Positions 49,905-58,682 of a stretch of DNA of 64,000 nucleotides are shown piece by piece (position 1 is the first letter of the stretch; the number at the start of each line of letters is the position of its first letter). Below the pieces are notes generated by a model. That model searched no databases and had not been told where the DNA came from. It saw only the letters and a program-made list of their open reading frames with translations. Position numbers and translations under genes: made by a program. Source of the DNA: Pseudonocardia sp. 73-21 (GTDB lineage: Bacteria; Actinomycetota; Actinomycetes; Mycobacteriales; Pseudonocardiaceae); NCBI RefSeq assembly GCF_001899645.1, contig NZ_MKVV01000078.1, positions 1-64,000 on the forward strand. Reading direction: 5' to 3'.

Positions 49905-50632
49905 GACGCGGCACCCCGGGCGGCAGGGGGTCCCGAGATCAGCACGTGGGCGAGGGCCGCCGCGGTGCGCTGCAGTGCGGACCGGACGAACCAGCGCCCG
50001 GCCGCGTGACCGTCGCTCCAGACCCCGGCTGCCCGAGCGTCATCGGGCAGGGTGCCGAGCAGCGGAGCGCCGCAGCTCTCCGCGATCTCGACGGCGTCAT
50101 AGGGGCGATCCGGCCGGACCACCACGAGCCCGCGATGGCCGCCGCGGTCATCCAGGAGCGGCACCAGCCGGGCGGTGGCTCGCACGGACCGCAACGACGA
50201 CCCGCTGACCACCACCACCCCGTCGCTGCTGGCCACCAGGGCGGCGGTGCCGTCGGAGGGGGAGAAGCGCCCGCAGTCGACGAGGACGTCGGCGTCGGTG
50301 ATGCGTCGGAACTCGTTGCCGAGCCGCTCCCACGGCACCACAGCGGCCTGCTGAGGTGCACCGAGTCCGGCCAGGGCGAGCGGACAGTGGGGCGCTAGTC
50401 GGACGGCGCGCCGGCGGAGGGCGTCGTCGGCGCCGCAGGCGCGGGTGTCGACCACGAGGTCGGTCAGACCGGCGCCGGCCGGCCAGGCACCTCGACCGAG
50501 TCCCGCTGCGACGTCACCGCCGGCAGGATCGGCCTCGACCACGACGGCCGTGCGCGGCCACACCGACGCCAGCGCCAGCACCGAGGTCGTGACGCCGGGG
50601 CTCCCTTTGGCGGAGACGAAGCTGATCAGCAT
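49901..50632 (-). CDS. CpaE/TadZ-like ParA-fold protein with defective Walker A
   Basis: 243 residues. A MinD/ParA fold is indicated by the N-terminal SFVSAKGSPGVTTS and by the later VLVDCGRFSPS and GVVVVSGSSLRSV strands. In an active deviant Walker A (KGGxGKT) the second Lys follows Gly; here residues 9-16 read KGSPGVTT, with Val in that place. ATP hydrolysis may be lost, as proposed for some TadZ proteins that act as polar localisers. It abuts TadA. Confidence 0.75.
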   Translation of the reverse strand: MLISFVSAKGSPGVTTSVLALASVWPRTAVVVEADPAGGDVAAGLGRGAWPAGAGLTDLVVDTRACGADDALRRRAVRLAPHCPLALAGLGAPQQAAVVPWERLGNEFRRITDADVLVDCGRFSPSDGTAALVASSDGVVVVSGSSLRSVRATARLVPLLDDRGGHRGLVVVRPDRPYDAVEIAESCGAPLLGTLPDDARAAGVWSDGHAAGRWFVRSALQRTAAALAHVLISGPPAARGAAS

Positions 50633-50635
50633 GCG

Positions 50636-51265
50636 TCACCTCCGGGCCACGAGGACGAGGACGGCGTCGCCACTGGCCGCCGAACGCGCGACCTGGGCCG
50701 CGACGCCCTCGGACACGAGCAGGTCCACGGTGCGGTGGCCCGACACGTCGGTCGCACCGGCGCCGAGGACGACGGCCCGTACCGAGGGAGCCACGGGGTC
50801 CTTCCCATCGATGACGAGCACCTCGTCCCGAACGTCGAGCGGCATGACCGGCAGCTGCCCGGCCTCCACCGACATCCCGACCACGGCCTCCCCAGCCCCG
50901 GGAACGGGTTGGGCTCCGACGGCGTCGCGGGTGAGCGTCTGACCTGGACGGAGATCGGTCGAAGCGACCTGCCCCAGAACGGTCCGGACATCGGTCCACG
51001 CGACGGTGGCCAGCCCGGAGTCGGCCGGCAACCGGACCTCCCGAAGATCCGCTTCCACGACTCTCTGCCCGTACGGCACCGCACGCATCACGCCGACCAC
51101 CGCCGTCCGGTCGTCGGCTGAGAGGTAGACGTAGACCCCCGCCAGCCCACCGGCCACGGCGAGGACGACACCGAGCAGGAACAGCCTCGACGGTTGGCGT
51201 CGTCGCAGGACCGGCGGAGGCTGCACCCCGTTGGTCGTCGGGGGTGGCACGGTCGTGAGGGCCAT
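50636..51265 (-). CDS. SAF-domain protein (CpaB/RcpC-like)
   Basis: 209 residues with one membrane helix near 28-48 (LFLLGVVLAVAGGLAGVYVYL) and a SAF domain from about 55 (AVPYGQRVVEADLREVRLP, DLRPGQTLTRDAV). CpaB/RcpC proteins stabilise the Tad pore or bind peptidoglycan. Only 3 bp separate it from the CpaE-like gene. Confidence 0.8.
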   Translation of the reverse strand: MALTTVPPPTTNGVQPPPVLRRRQPSRLFLLGVVLAVAGGLAGVYVYLSADDRTAVVGVMRAVPYGQRVVEADLREVRLPADSGLATVAWTDVRTVLGQVASTDLRPGQTLTRDAVGAQPVPGAGEAVVGMSVEAGQLPVMPLDVRDEVLVIDGKDPVAPSVRAVVLGAGATDVSGHRTVDLLVSEGVAAQVARSAASGDAVLVLVARR

Positions 51266-52080
51266 CAGCTACCTCCGCCAACGAGAACCTGGACCTCGCC
51301 GACGGCGAGGGTGGCTGTCGACGACAGCCTCAACGTCTCCTGCCCGGCGACCGGGCCACCGTCGGTGACACCGTTCCACCCGACCTGCCAGACGCTGGTC
51401 GCTGTGATCGTCCATCGGGCCGTTCCACCGGTGCGTTCCGGAAGTGATCGTTCCCGGTAGACGTACCCGCAGTCGGGGGAGGCGCCGGACTGGCCGCGCC
51501 ACGGCGTCCCCGGCCCTGAACACGTCACCCGGGCGCCGGGAGGACCCAGTTCCCACTCGACGGCGAGGAGCCGACCGGTCGCCTGCACCCGTGCGTTCCC
51601 TGCGGTCGCGACGGCGCTCGTCGGTCCGCTCGTCTGCGCGCCGCGATCGATCCACAACCAGAGCGGGACCCCGACGAACGCTCCCCGTCCGGCGGACAGC
51701 TCGATGGACGGCGGCCGCAGGGTGAGCTGGGAGACCGCGCGCTGGGCGAGGACCGCTGCAGGGACGGGGGCCGCCGCGGCCGGAGGATTCGCGGGTGCGG
51801 GAACCCGTCCGGCTGCTCCGCCCGCGAGAGCACCGGCGAGGAGCGGAGTGGCGACGGGATCCAGGGTCGGGCGTGGTGGGGTTGCGCGGGCGGGGGAGGG
51901 CGGCCGACGTGATCGGATGGCGGGATCCTTCGGGCCTCCTGGCCGCCCGGGGTCGGCCGCGGCGATGAGGCACCGGCCGGTGCCATCCACCACCGCGCAT
52001 CTGCCGTGCGGGTTCGACGGCACAGCGAGGAGCGGCATCATCGCGACGATGCCGGTCGCGAACCCCATCCGCGTCAGCAC
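51265..52080 (-). CDS. Hypothetical exported protein of the Tad locus
   Basis: 271 residues if GTG 52080 is used (overlapping the lipoprotein stop); ATG 52068 is the alternative. A short N-terminal hydrophobic segment (ATGIVAMMPLLAV) may be a signal or anchor. A Pro/Ala-rich low-complexity region (to about 120) precedes a beta-rich domain with WLWIDRG, ATGRLLAVEWELG and WTITATSVWQVGW. Cysteines in TCSGPG and DCGY may pair. Often seen beside actinobacterial Tad genes; function unknown. Confidence 0.65.
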   Translation of the reverse strand: MLTRMGFATGIVAMMPLLAVPSNPHGRCAVVDGTGRCLIAAADPGRPGGPKDPAIRSRRPPSPARATPPRPTLDPVATPLLAGALAGGAAGRVPAPANPPAAAAPVPAAVLAQRAVSQLTLRPPSIELSAGRGAFVGVPLWLWIDRGAQTSGPTSAVATAGNARVQATGRLLAVEWELGPPGARVTCSGPGTPWRGQSGASPDCGYVYRERSLPERTGGTARWTITATSVWQVGWNGVTDGGPVAGQETLRLSSTATLAVGEVQVLVGGGS

Positions 52081-52607
52081 GGTTCGTCCAGTGCAGGGGT
52101 GGTTCGCTCGACGATCCACCCACCGGCGTTCGTCCGGACGACGTCCGCCCTGTAGCGGTAGCGGACTGTGCGGTTGGCCAGGTCGTCGAGCGGTTGGCCC
52201 GTGCTGTCGGACACCAGCCGGGAGTCGCCCAGATCCACACAGTCGAGGATCACGATGCGTGCCGCCCCGATCTCATCGATGCGGGGGTCGCGGCGGACCG
52301 TTCCGACTGTGTGGGCGGGCAACGACGCGTAGTTCGCGACATCGCCGAGCACCGTCGCGAGCGCGGGCCCGGTGGCGACCCTGTTGAGTTCGGGTGCCCA
52401 GTTCCGTGACGTGGGTGCGGCGAGCGCCTCGCTCGTCACCCGCCAGAACTCGGCGTAGGCGGTGAGTGCGGCCGTGTCGGCGGCGGGTGCCGGTGCGGGT
52501 GTCGGGCCGGCCGGATCCGGGGATCGGCCGGCCGTGCACGCGACGGCGAGCGTCGTGACGGCAACCGCGGCCACGGCAAGGGCCAGGTGACGGTGGGACA
52601 TCGTCAT
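52074..52607 (-). CDS. Lipoprotein at the head of the Tad operon
   Basis: 177 residues with a lipoprotein signal: hydrophobic LALAVAAVAVTTLAVAC, the lipobox LAVAC with Cys24, then a Pro/Ala-rich linker. The mature domain has FWRVTSEALAAPTSRNW and a beta-rich end (VRYRYRADVVRTNAGGWIV), like small NTF2-type extracellular proteins. It is the first gene of the minus-strand pilus operon. Confidence 0.7.
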   Translation of the reverse strand: MTMSHRHLALAVAAVAVTTLAVACTAGRSPDPAGPTPAPAPAADTAALTAYAEFWRVTSEALAAPTSRNWAPELNRVATGPALATVLGDVANYASLPAHTVGTVRRDPRIDEIGAARIVILDCVDLGDSRLVSDSTGQPLDDLANRTVRYRYRADVVRTNAGGWIVERTTPALDEPC

Positions 52608-52939
52608 CGGTCACTCCTCCTTCTGCGGCGTCGTCCAGATCATGTCCGCGCGCGTGGTCGTTCCGTTGTCGATCCGTGGCCTGCCGCTGTGACCAGCCTG
52701 TTCGTTGGTCCATGAGCGGTTCGCCGATCACCGCGGTGACCGCCATCCCCTGCGATGACGACCAATGGCCTACCAGCTCGGGTGATCCGCCATGGGCGTT
52801 TCGACAGAAGTCATCCGGTTGGACCACATATCGACCACGATGCCGACCAGGGCCGTTCCGAGGCTCGTCGAGGGCTGCACCCGCAGCGCCGGCGGTGATC
52901 GGAGGCGCGGTGGACGGACACCTGAGATCGAGGACCCTG

Positions 52940-53791
52940 ATGACTGCCGCGCTCGCAATGGCCGAGCGTGGCGCCTACGTCTTCCCGCTCCGAGTGGGGT
53001 CCAAGGTGCCGGCCGTACGCGGCTGGGAGAACCTCGCCACCCGGCATACGGGCTGGATCACGGACTGGTGGACGAGGGCGCCGTACAACGTCGGGGTGGC
53101 GACCGGGCCGTCCGGACTCGTCGTGATCGACCTCGACGCCGCCTCGTCGGACGAGCCTCACGGGCGTCAGACGCTCGGCAGACTGGCGCGTGAGGCGGGG
53201 GAGTCGATTCCCCGGTCGACGTTCACGGTTGTTACGCCCGGAGGCGGTCAGCACCTGTACTTCAGAGCTCCAGCGGATGCAGCGTTCTCCAACACCGCGG
53301 GCCGGCTCGGGCCGCACGTCGACACCCGGGCACGGGGCGGATACGTGGTGGGCGCCGGCTCCATCGTTCCGGCCGGTCGCTACCGCCTGGTCGAGGCTGC
53401 GACCTCCCTCCCGCTGCCGAGCTGGCTCGGCGAGGCGCTGAAGCGACCAGCCCATCCGGTCGTCCCGACCGCGTTCGAGTCCCGCCCGCACACCGCCTAC
53501 GTGGCGGCGGCCGTGCAGTCGGAGCAGCGACGGGTCGCCGCCGCTGCCGTCGGACGCCGCAACAGCACGCTGTTCACCGCTGCTGCTCGACTCGGCCGGT
53601 TCGTGGGTACGGGCCTCCTCGGTGAGGGCGAGATCGTCGATGCCCTCACCGCGGCCTGCCGATCGCATCTCGCTGGCGAGTCGTTCGACCTGACCGAGGT
53701 GGGGCGAACGATCGCCTCGGGTCTCCGAACCGGCGGTCGAGCGTGCGCAGTACCCGAACCTTGCCCAGGCGCGGCGTCCGTCGTCCGCTGA
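52940..53791 (+). CDS. Primase-polymerase (Prim-Pol) N-terminal-type protein
   Basis: 283 residues. The bifunctional primase/polymerase domain spans about 1-175: LAMAERGAYVFPL, GVATGPSGLVVIDLDAAS with catalytic acidic residues, and GGGQHLYFRAP with the catalytic His. The C-terminal 90 residues are helical with no helicase attached, so it is short for this class. A start at GTG 52910 would add ten residues. It may prime the transferred strand or replicate the excised element. Confidence 0.85.
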   Translation: MTAALAMAERGAYVFPLRVGSKVPAVRGWENLATRHTGWITDWWTRAPYNVGVATGPSGLVVIDLDAASSDEPHGRQTLGRLAREAGESIPRSTFTVVTPGGGQHLYFRAPADAAFSNTAGRLGPHVDTRARGGYVVGAGSIVPAGRYRLVEAATSLPLPSWLGEALKRPAHPVVPTAFESRPHTAYVAAAVQSEQRRVAAAAVGRRNSTLFTAAARLGRFVGTGLLGEGEIVDALTAACRSHLAGESFDLTEVGRTIASGLRTGGRACAVPEPCPGAASVVR

Positions 53792-53816
53792 TCCCGAGCT
53801 CACGAGGAGAACCACC

Positions 53817-54224
53817 ATGTTCCGAGCCCTCATCACCGCAGCGGCGGCGCCGTTGCTGGCCGTGCTCGTCGTCGCCGCACCGCCGGCGGGCGTCGCCGCG
53901 GCCTCGGAGCCGTCGGCGGTCCCCGTCCCGATCGGTCCGGCCGTCTATCCCGGCACACCGATGTCCGGCTGGATCATCGAGAGGAACGCCGTTGTTCGCT
54001 CCTCCTCGTGGCCGCAGGGAACCGTCGTGGCTCGCGCGCAGCCGTGGCACGTCCTCGACGTCCACTGCCGGAGAACGACCCTGGAGCCGACGGCCCGGGT
54101 AGCGCGGACCTGGTTCCTCGTCACGCTGCACCATCGCGAGGCACGGCATGACTACCAGGGATGGGTCGCCGCGGCGGCCGTCTTCACGGGGCCCTTCGTT
54201 CCGCGATGCGGCCCTGGTCTGTGA
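53817..54224 (+). CDS. Small secreted SH3-like protein of element B
   Basis: 135 residues. Signal peptide: FRALITAAAAPLLAVLVVAA, cleavage after VAAAS near residue 30. The mature part has NAVVRSSSW, WHVLDVHCRR, RTWFLVTLHH and YQGWVAAAAVF, an SH3-like pattern with a final Cys pair. GGAG precedes the ATG. It resembles the element A proteins at 9937 and 10337 in layout. Confidence 0.7.
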   Translation: MFRALITAAAAPLLAVLVVAAPPAGVAAASEPSAVPVPIGPAVYPGTPMSGWIIERNAVVRSSSWPQGTVVARAQPWHVLDVHCRRTTLEPTARVARTWFLVTLHHREARHDYQGWVAAAAVFTGPFVPRCGPGL

Positions 54225-54339
54225 CGGGCAGCGGCGATCATCGCCGATCTGACCTGCAGCGCAGGACGTCTCCTTCAAAGTTGTCCACATGGACGAATCA
54301 GCGGGTCGGGATCATGTCCGCTGCCGCCATCATCGGCGG

Positions 54340-54864
54340 ATGAGAGCCATTGTGCGGGCCGGCATCGCGTTCATGCTTCTCGGCGGCGTCGTGCTGATCA
54401 TCACGCCGCAAAGGGGCGATGACCTCCGGGACGCCGTGACCGCAGTGGGGTGTCACGGCGTCCTGGTCACCCTGCCGACCGCGTCGACAGGAGCCCTGGA
54501 CGTCAGCGCGAGCGACTGCGCCGACGTACCGGCCGACTCAGGGCGTGTTCTCCTGGATGAGGACCTCGTGGCGATGAGCAAGGCGGTGTGGGCCGGCCGC
54601 ACGACATTCAGCACGCTGAACCTCACGATCTACCGTGTACCGGACGAGGATCGGCCACCCCGTTCCGTCGTGCTGTCGGCGACGCAGCTCGAGAGCTGGT
54701 TCGGCCCGCGGACCGCCGATATCGACCCGGTGGGCGATCGGACGGGCGAGGTGGCCGAGGGGTTGCTCTGGGTACTCGTGCCGGTGGCGGGGCTGGCGGC
54801 GTGCGTCCTGCTGGCAGGCGCTGTCCGCTCCGGTCGGATGGTCGTGATGTGGATCGTGCGGTGA
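54340..54864 (+). CDS. Hypothetical two-helix membrane protein
   Basis: 174 residues from ATG 54340. Membrane helices lie at about 7-24 (GIAFMLLGGVVLIIT) and 145-165 (LLWVLVPVAGLAACVLL), with an external domain containing two Cys in between. No family recognised. Confidence 0.6.
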   Translation: MRAIVRAGIAFMLLGGVVLIITPQRGDDLRDAVTAVGCHGVLVTLPTASTGALDVSASDCADVPADSGRVLLDEDLVAMSKAVWAGRTTFSTLNLTIYRVPDEDRPPRSVVLSATQLESWFGPRTADIDPVGDRTGEVAEGLLWVLVPVAGLAACVLLAGAVRSGRMVVMWIVR

Positions 54865-54910
54865 TCGCAGAGCTGCCGTTGCCCGGGAACTGGACCGCCG
54901 GTTGTGCCGA

Positions 54911-55387
54911 TCAGGTGCGAGCTGCGCCTGTCGGCCAGACGACGGTGACCGGCAAGCCGCGCTCGCGGGCCGCGGCCACGACGTCTCCGGTGCCACCGTG
55001 TCCGTCGGAAGGTTGACCGTCCCAGACCGCGACCATGCGATCGACGGTGCCGAGCACCGCCTCGGACGCGGCCATGTACGCATCGCGGTCGGAATGCTCG
55101 AACGGCAGCGTCCGCACCGTGCTCGCTCGTCCGATCAGCTCCTCGAACGCGACGGCGTTGTCGGGCTTGACCTTCCGCACCCGGTAGTCAGCGGCCGGCA
55201 GAACGACCTCCACCTGCCCGCCGAGATCAAGCACCACACGTGCGAACACCTGGTCGGCCCCGCGGGCGAGGCAGCTGACCCCGACCAGGGGTGAGGGCGT
55301 GTCGGCGAGGACCTCGGTGAGCGCTTGGACGACGGCGGGCTCGGCCGACGGGGCGAGGTTCGAGTGTCCGGTGATGCCGATCCGCAC
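54911..55387 (-). CDS. SLOG-type nucleotide-sensor protein
   Basis: 158 residues of a Rossmann-like protein: MRIGITGHSNLA at the start, GVSCLARGADQVFARV in the middle, and VDRMVAVWDGQPSDGHGGTGDVVAAAR, split here by the conserved glycines. This is the cpYpsA/SLOG pattern, a fold proposed to bind nucleotide signals in conflict systems. It is 39 bp downstream of an XRE/TPR regulator on the same strand, so a co-regulated pair is likely. Confidence 0.75.
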   Translation of the reverse strand: MRIGITGHSNLAPSAEPAVVQALTEVLADTPSPLVGVSCLARGADQVFARVVLDLGGQVEVVLPAADYRVRKVKPDNAVAFEELIGRASTVRTLPFEHSDRDAYMAASEAVLGTVDRMVAVWDGQPSDGHGGTGDVVAAARERGLPVTVVWPTGAART

Positions 55388-55426
55388 GGCGGTTTCCCCG
55401 TTCGTTGAGGTGGTCGAGTGGACAGG

Positions 55427-56821
55427 CTAGGCGGAGACGAGGTCGCGCAGGCGCGTTCGCGTCTCACGGACGGCGGGCACGTCGGCGTAGCGGACGGCTT
55501 CGCGGTCGAAATCGCCGAGCTTGCGGGCCAGACGGCCGGGATGACGAGGATCGAGCAGGGGCAGCGCGTCGGCCACGAGCTCACATGCACGGTCCGGTTC
55601 GCCGATGAGCAGGTGGACGCGGGCGAGGCCGATGAGGTCCATCGCGCGATTCCGTGGCCGGTCCGGGCTGCGGTGGTCGAGCGCACGGCCGATGTAGCCC
55701 AACGCGTGCACTGCTTGCCCCGGCTCGTGGCGCGACAGGTCACGGAAGCGGGCGCCGATGGTTCCGGCCAGCTCCGCTTCGTCGAGGCCGCGTAGCCACC
55801 GTGGCTCGTCGGAAGCCCTCTGTTCGGCGAAGGCGTCCTCCGCGGCGTCGACAGCGCGGTGAAACGCGTAGACATGGCCCTGTTGGGCGTAGCCCCAGGC
55901 CTGACGGGTGGCGAGCATGGCGCGCAGGCCGGGTGTTCCGGTTCGGCGGGTTCCGAGTTGGGCGAGCTCGACGAGTTCGAGTCCGTCGGCCGATTCGCCG
56001 GCGTCGTAGCTCTGCCGCGCCAACGCGGCGATCGCCACGGCGGCGAACGAGTCGGCGCGTGCGGCCTTGGCAAGCTGCACCGCGTGGAGGTAGTGCTCCT
56101 GCGCGAGCCGATGCGATCCGGCGTCGAACGCCATGGAGCCGGCGATCTTCGCGAGCTCGGCTGCCGCCAGGTACACCCGCTGGGTCAGTTCCCCGTCGGG
56201 CGTGCATCGGAGTCGGTCGGTGACGTCGGCGAGCTGCCCGACGACGGCGGTGCGACCGAGGCCGGAGCCTGCTGACCGCCAGCCGCAGAACACGACGACG
56301 ACCTGCTCGATCGCCTCGACCTCGGCGACGGACAACACGGTGCCCGCGCGTGCCGTCCACCCGTCCATGGGTTCAAGCCAGCCGCGCAGTGGGCCGAGGA
56401 GGCCGATCCCGGCGGCCACTGCGCCGGAGCGCAGGGCGTCGCGTCGGTTGAGCACCTCGCTCCTCGCGGTCTCCTCGACGGCGGTCAGGACGCCGTCCGC
56501 ACTCCACGGACAGTCTGACCTACCGGTGGCCGGAGGGGAGGGGGCCCGTCGAGGGGACGCGATGAATCCGAGCTCCGCGTCGGATGCCACACCGAGGACG
56601 GCCCGTAAGGCCGCGCGATACGGGCTGATCGGGAATCGGACGACACCGCGCTCGTACTTGGCGATGTGGTGGCCGTCGAGGTCGTAGCGTCGGTGGGTGG
56701 ACTCCCACAGCCACGCGTTCACGGCCTCGGCCAGCTCGCTGCGGGACATGCCCTGGCCGGGTGTGACTGGTGACGGACAGCGTTCCCGCGCAGCGCGCAG
56801 GAAGCGGTTCGGCTCCGGCAT
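55427..56821 (-). CDS. XRE-family regulator with TPR-like C-terminus
   Basis: 464 residues from ATG 56821. An N-terminal helix-turn-helix (SRSELAEAVNAWLWE and HHIAKYERGVVRFPISPYRAALRAVLG, about 25-75) is followed by a long helical-repeat region with many Ala/Leu-rich pairs (about 190-450). This is the common actinobacterial XRE-TPR class. It likely controls the SLOG gene downstream. Confidence 0.8.
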   Translation of the reverse strand: MPEPNRFLRAARERCPSPVTPGQGMSRSELAEAVNAWLWESTHRRYDLDGHHIAKYERGVVRFPISPYRAALRAVLGVASDAELGFIASPRRAPSPPATGRSDCPWSADGVLTAVEETARSEVLNRRDALRSGAVAAGIGLLGPLRGWLEPMDGWTARAGTVLSVAEVEAIEQVVVVFCGWRSAGSGLGRTAVVGQLADVTDRLRCTPDGELTQRVYLAAAELAKIAGSMAFDAGSHRLAQEHYLHAVQLAKAARADSFAAVAIAALARQSYDAGESADGLELVELAQLGTRRTGTPGLRAMLATRQAWGYAQQGHVYAFHRAVDAAEDAFAEQRASDEPRWLRGLDEAELAGTIGARFRDLSRHEPGQAVHALGYIGRALDHRSPDRPRNRAMDLIGLARVHLLIGEPDRACELVADALPLLDPRHPGRLARKLGDFDREAVRYADVPAVRETRTRLRDLVSA

Positions 56822-57239
56822 CAGCCGATCACCTCCAGGTTTCTCGAGCGGAGTGTAGGTCTGAGCACATCCTCGCAGAGACGGTTGCCCCAACCTGCCC
56901 TGTAGTGCCCCGTCTGAGGACCTCCGCGGCCGCCCGGCCGGCCGCGATCGTCGAGCGTATGGACCTGGCCATTGCTGCCTGCACCGTTGTCCTTGTCGTA
57001 TGCGTAGTGGTTGGCTCTCGTCGGGGCCACGGCCGGCATCGTCATGAACGCGGTGTCCACCGAGGTATCGATCTCCGCCCCCGTCGCTCCGTGTCCACCC
57101 GGTCTGCGTGCCGTGAACCACGCCGCCACCGACGCCACGGTGGAGGGGCACCAGGGCGGCAGGTGGGGCAAACGCCATCTCCTCCACATGTCGGAACCTG
57201 GCTCCTCGCATCGCTGCACGTCGTGGTGTCGGTGCCCGC
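56822..57239. other. Intergenic region upstream of the XRE/TPR gene
   Basis: About 420 bp without a convincing gene on either strand. It should hold the promoter of the XRE/TPR-SLOG pair; no clear boxes or repeats were found. Confidence 0.3.
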
Positions 57240-57653
57240 TCAGCTAGGGGTGTCCGCAGCGCGGACGAGGTAGCCGCGAAAGTTCGGGCAGATGGCGATG
57301 TCGCCATGACGGCAGCTGAGCGCGGTCTCGATGAGTTCCACGGCAGCCTGAGCCCGACCAATTCGTTCGAGCAGCTCGTCACGTCGTTGGCTGAGGACGG
57401 CGCTGCGCGACGATGCGTCCCCGGCGGAGAGCAGCGCGCGGATGTCGTCGAGGCTCAGACCGGCCTGCTTGGCTCGGATGATCGCGGCGACCCGATATCG
57501 GTCGGCGATCTGGAAGCGGCGGTGTCCTGCGCTGTCGCGCTGTGGCGCGATGAGGCCTTCGGCTTCCCAGTGCCGCAGCACGTGAGTCTGCAGGTCGTAG
57601 AGCCGGGCGATCTCACCGATCGTCATCTCCACGAGTGGCTCGCTTGACTTCAT
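57240..57653 (-). CDS. MerR-family regulator
   Basis: 137 residues from ATG 57653. The MerR winged helix is clear (TIGEIARLYDLQTHVLRHWEAEGLIAPQRD, described here as the 13-42 segment), then a helix for dimerisation and a C-terminal C-x7-C (CRHGDIAIC) that may bind a metal or sense oxidation. It is divergent from an alpha/beta hydrolase gene across only 28 bp, so it probably controls that gene and itself from one overlapping promoter. Confidence 0.85.
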   Translation of the reverse strand: MKSSEPLVEMTIGEIARLYDLQTHVLRHWEAEGLIAPQRDSAGHRRFQIADRYRVAAIIRAKQAGLSLDDIRALLSAGDASSRSAVLSQRRDELLERIGRAQAAVELIETALSCRHGDIAICPNFRGYLVRAADTPS

Positions 57654-57681
57654 GTCGGCCTTAACCCCCACGCTGCCTGTC
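57654..57681. promoter_or_regulatory. Shared MerR/hydrolase promoter region
   Basis: Only 28 bp separate the two divergent start codons, and each lies in a CATGTCG word (57651 and 57681), giving a direct repeat. TTGACT at 57645-57650 could be the -35 for the hydrolase. A long-spacer MerR-type promoter is likely, but the dyad is weak. Confidence 0.3.
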
Positions 57682-58656
57682 ATGTCGAACGGACGTCCAG
57701 TGGTCGAAGCTAGCTTCCTGTCTCAGGGACTGCGGTGCGCCGCATGGTGGTTCTGGCCGGCTGGTCCCGGGCCCCATCCGTGTGTGGTCATGGCCCACGG
57801 TTTCGGCGGCATCCGAACTGCACAGCTGGCCGGGTTCGCCGACCGATTCGCCCGCGCCGGGGTGGCAGCTCTCGTGTTCGACTATCGACACTTCGGTGAC
57901 AGCGACGGGCAACCGCGAGACCTCGTCGACATCCAAGTCCAACGCGACGACTACCGTGCTGCGGTCGCGTTTGCTCGCGCAGATCAGTCGGTCGACTCTC
58001 GGCGCGTCGCGGTGTGGGGCACGTCGTTCAGCAGCGGACACGTGCTCGCCGTGGCCGCTGAAGATCGCAACATTGCCGCCGCGGTGCTCACCAACCCTTA
58101 CGTCGATGGCCCAGCCGCTCTCGCAAAGGCCCGCGGGATGACATCTTTGCCGTCCCAGCTCAAGCTTCTGTGGGCCTGGCTGCACGACGAAATGAACTGG
58201 ATGTTTCAGCGCGAACCGCACCGGGTGGACCTCACCGGCCCGCCGGGTTCTGTCGCGCTGTTCACCACACCTGACGCCCAACCCGGATTCGTCTCGATCA
58301 TGCCCGCGACCACCCGACCGCTCAGGATTCCAGCGCGGATCATCGGGCAGATCGCTCGTGACCGGCCGGCACACCACGCAGCACGAGTTCGTTGTCCGCT
58401 GCTGGTCGCGGTATGCGAGCACGATCGAATCGCGCCCGTCGGTGCCGCTCAGCGCGTTGCGCGTGCGGCCCGGCTAGGCGAGTTGCGGTCCTACCCGATC
58501 GAGCATTTCGACGTGTTCACCGGGCCCGGCTTCGAGCAGGTATCCGATGATCAGACGAATTTCCTCAGGTGCGTCCTTCTTGGGGCGACAGCGGATACGG
58601 CCGGTCGAGGTGATCGGTCGAACCGGTCGGTCGACGACCCCGCACGCGAGCGGTAG
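57682..58656 (+). CDS. Alpha/beta hydrolase
   Basis: 324 residues. The oxyanion strand HGFGG is near residue 37, the nucleophile elbow is G-T-S115-F-S-S-G (so Ser115), an acidic residue sits in VCEHDRIAP and the catalytic His in YPIEHFDVF. The mid-protein lid is about 150-235. Length fits the dienelactone hydrolase-like or acyl-peptidase-like cytosolic hydrolases. The substrate is unknown; the MerR neighbour suggests induction by a small molecule. Confidence 0.85.
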   Translation: MSNGRPVVEASFLSQGLRCAAWWFWPAGPGPHPCVVMAHGFGGIRTAQLAGFADRFARAGVAALVFDYRHFGDSDGQPRDLVDIQVQRDDYRAAVAFARADQSVDSRRVAVWGTSFSSGHVLAVAAEDRNIAAAVLTNPYVDGPAALAKARGMTSLPSQLKLLWAWLHDEMNWMFQREPHRVDLTGPPGSVALFTTPDAQPGFVSIMPATTRPLRIPARIIGQIARDRPAHHAARVRCPLLVAVCEHDRIAPVGAAQRVARAARLGELRSYPIEHFDVFTGPGFEQVSDDQTNFLRCVLLGATADTAGRGDRSNRSVDDPARER

Positions 58657-58682
58657 TGGATCCTGCGTTGCGTGATCTCGAC

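Noticed and set aside
56822..57382. N-terminal extension of the XRE/TPR protein to 651 aa
   Set aside because: The added 187 residues are low-complexity and Arg-rich, and the MPEPNRF start at 56821 begins the recognisable domain.
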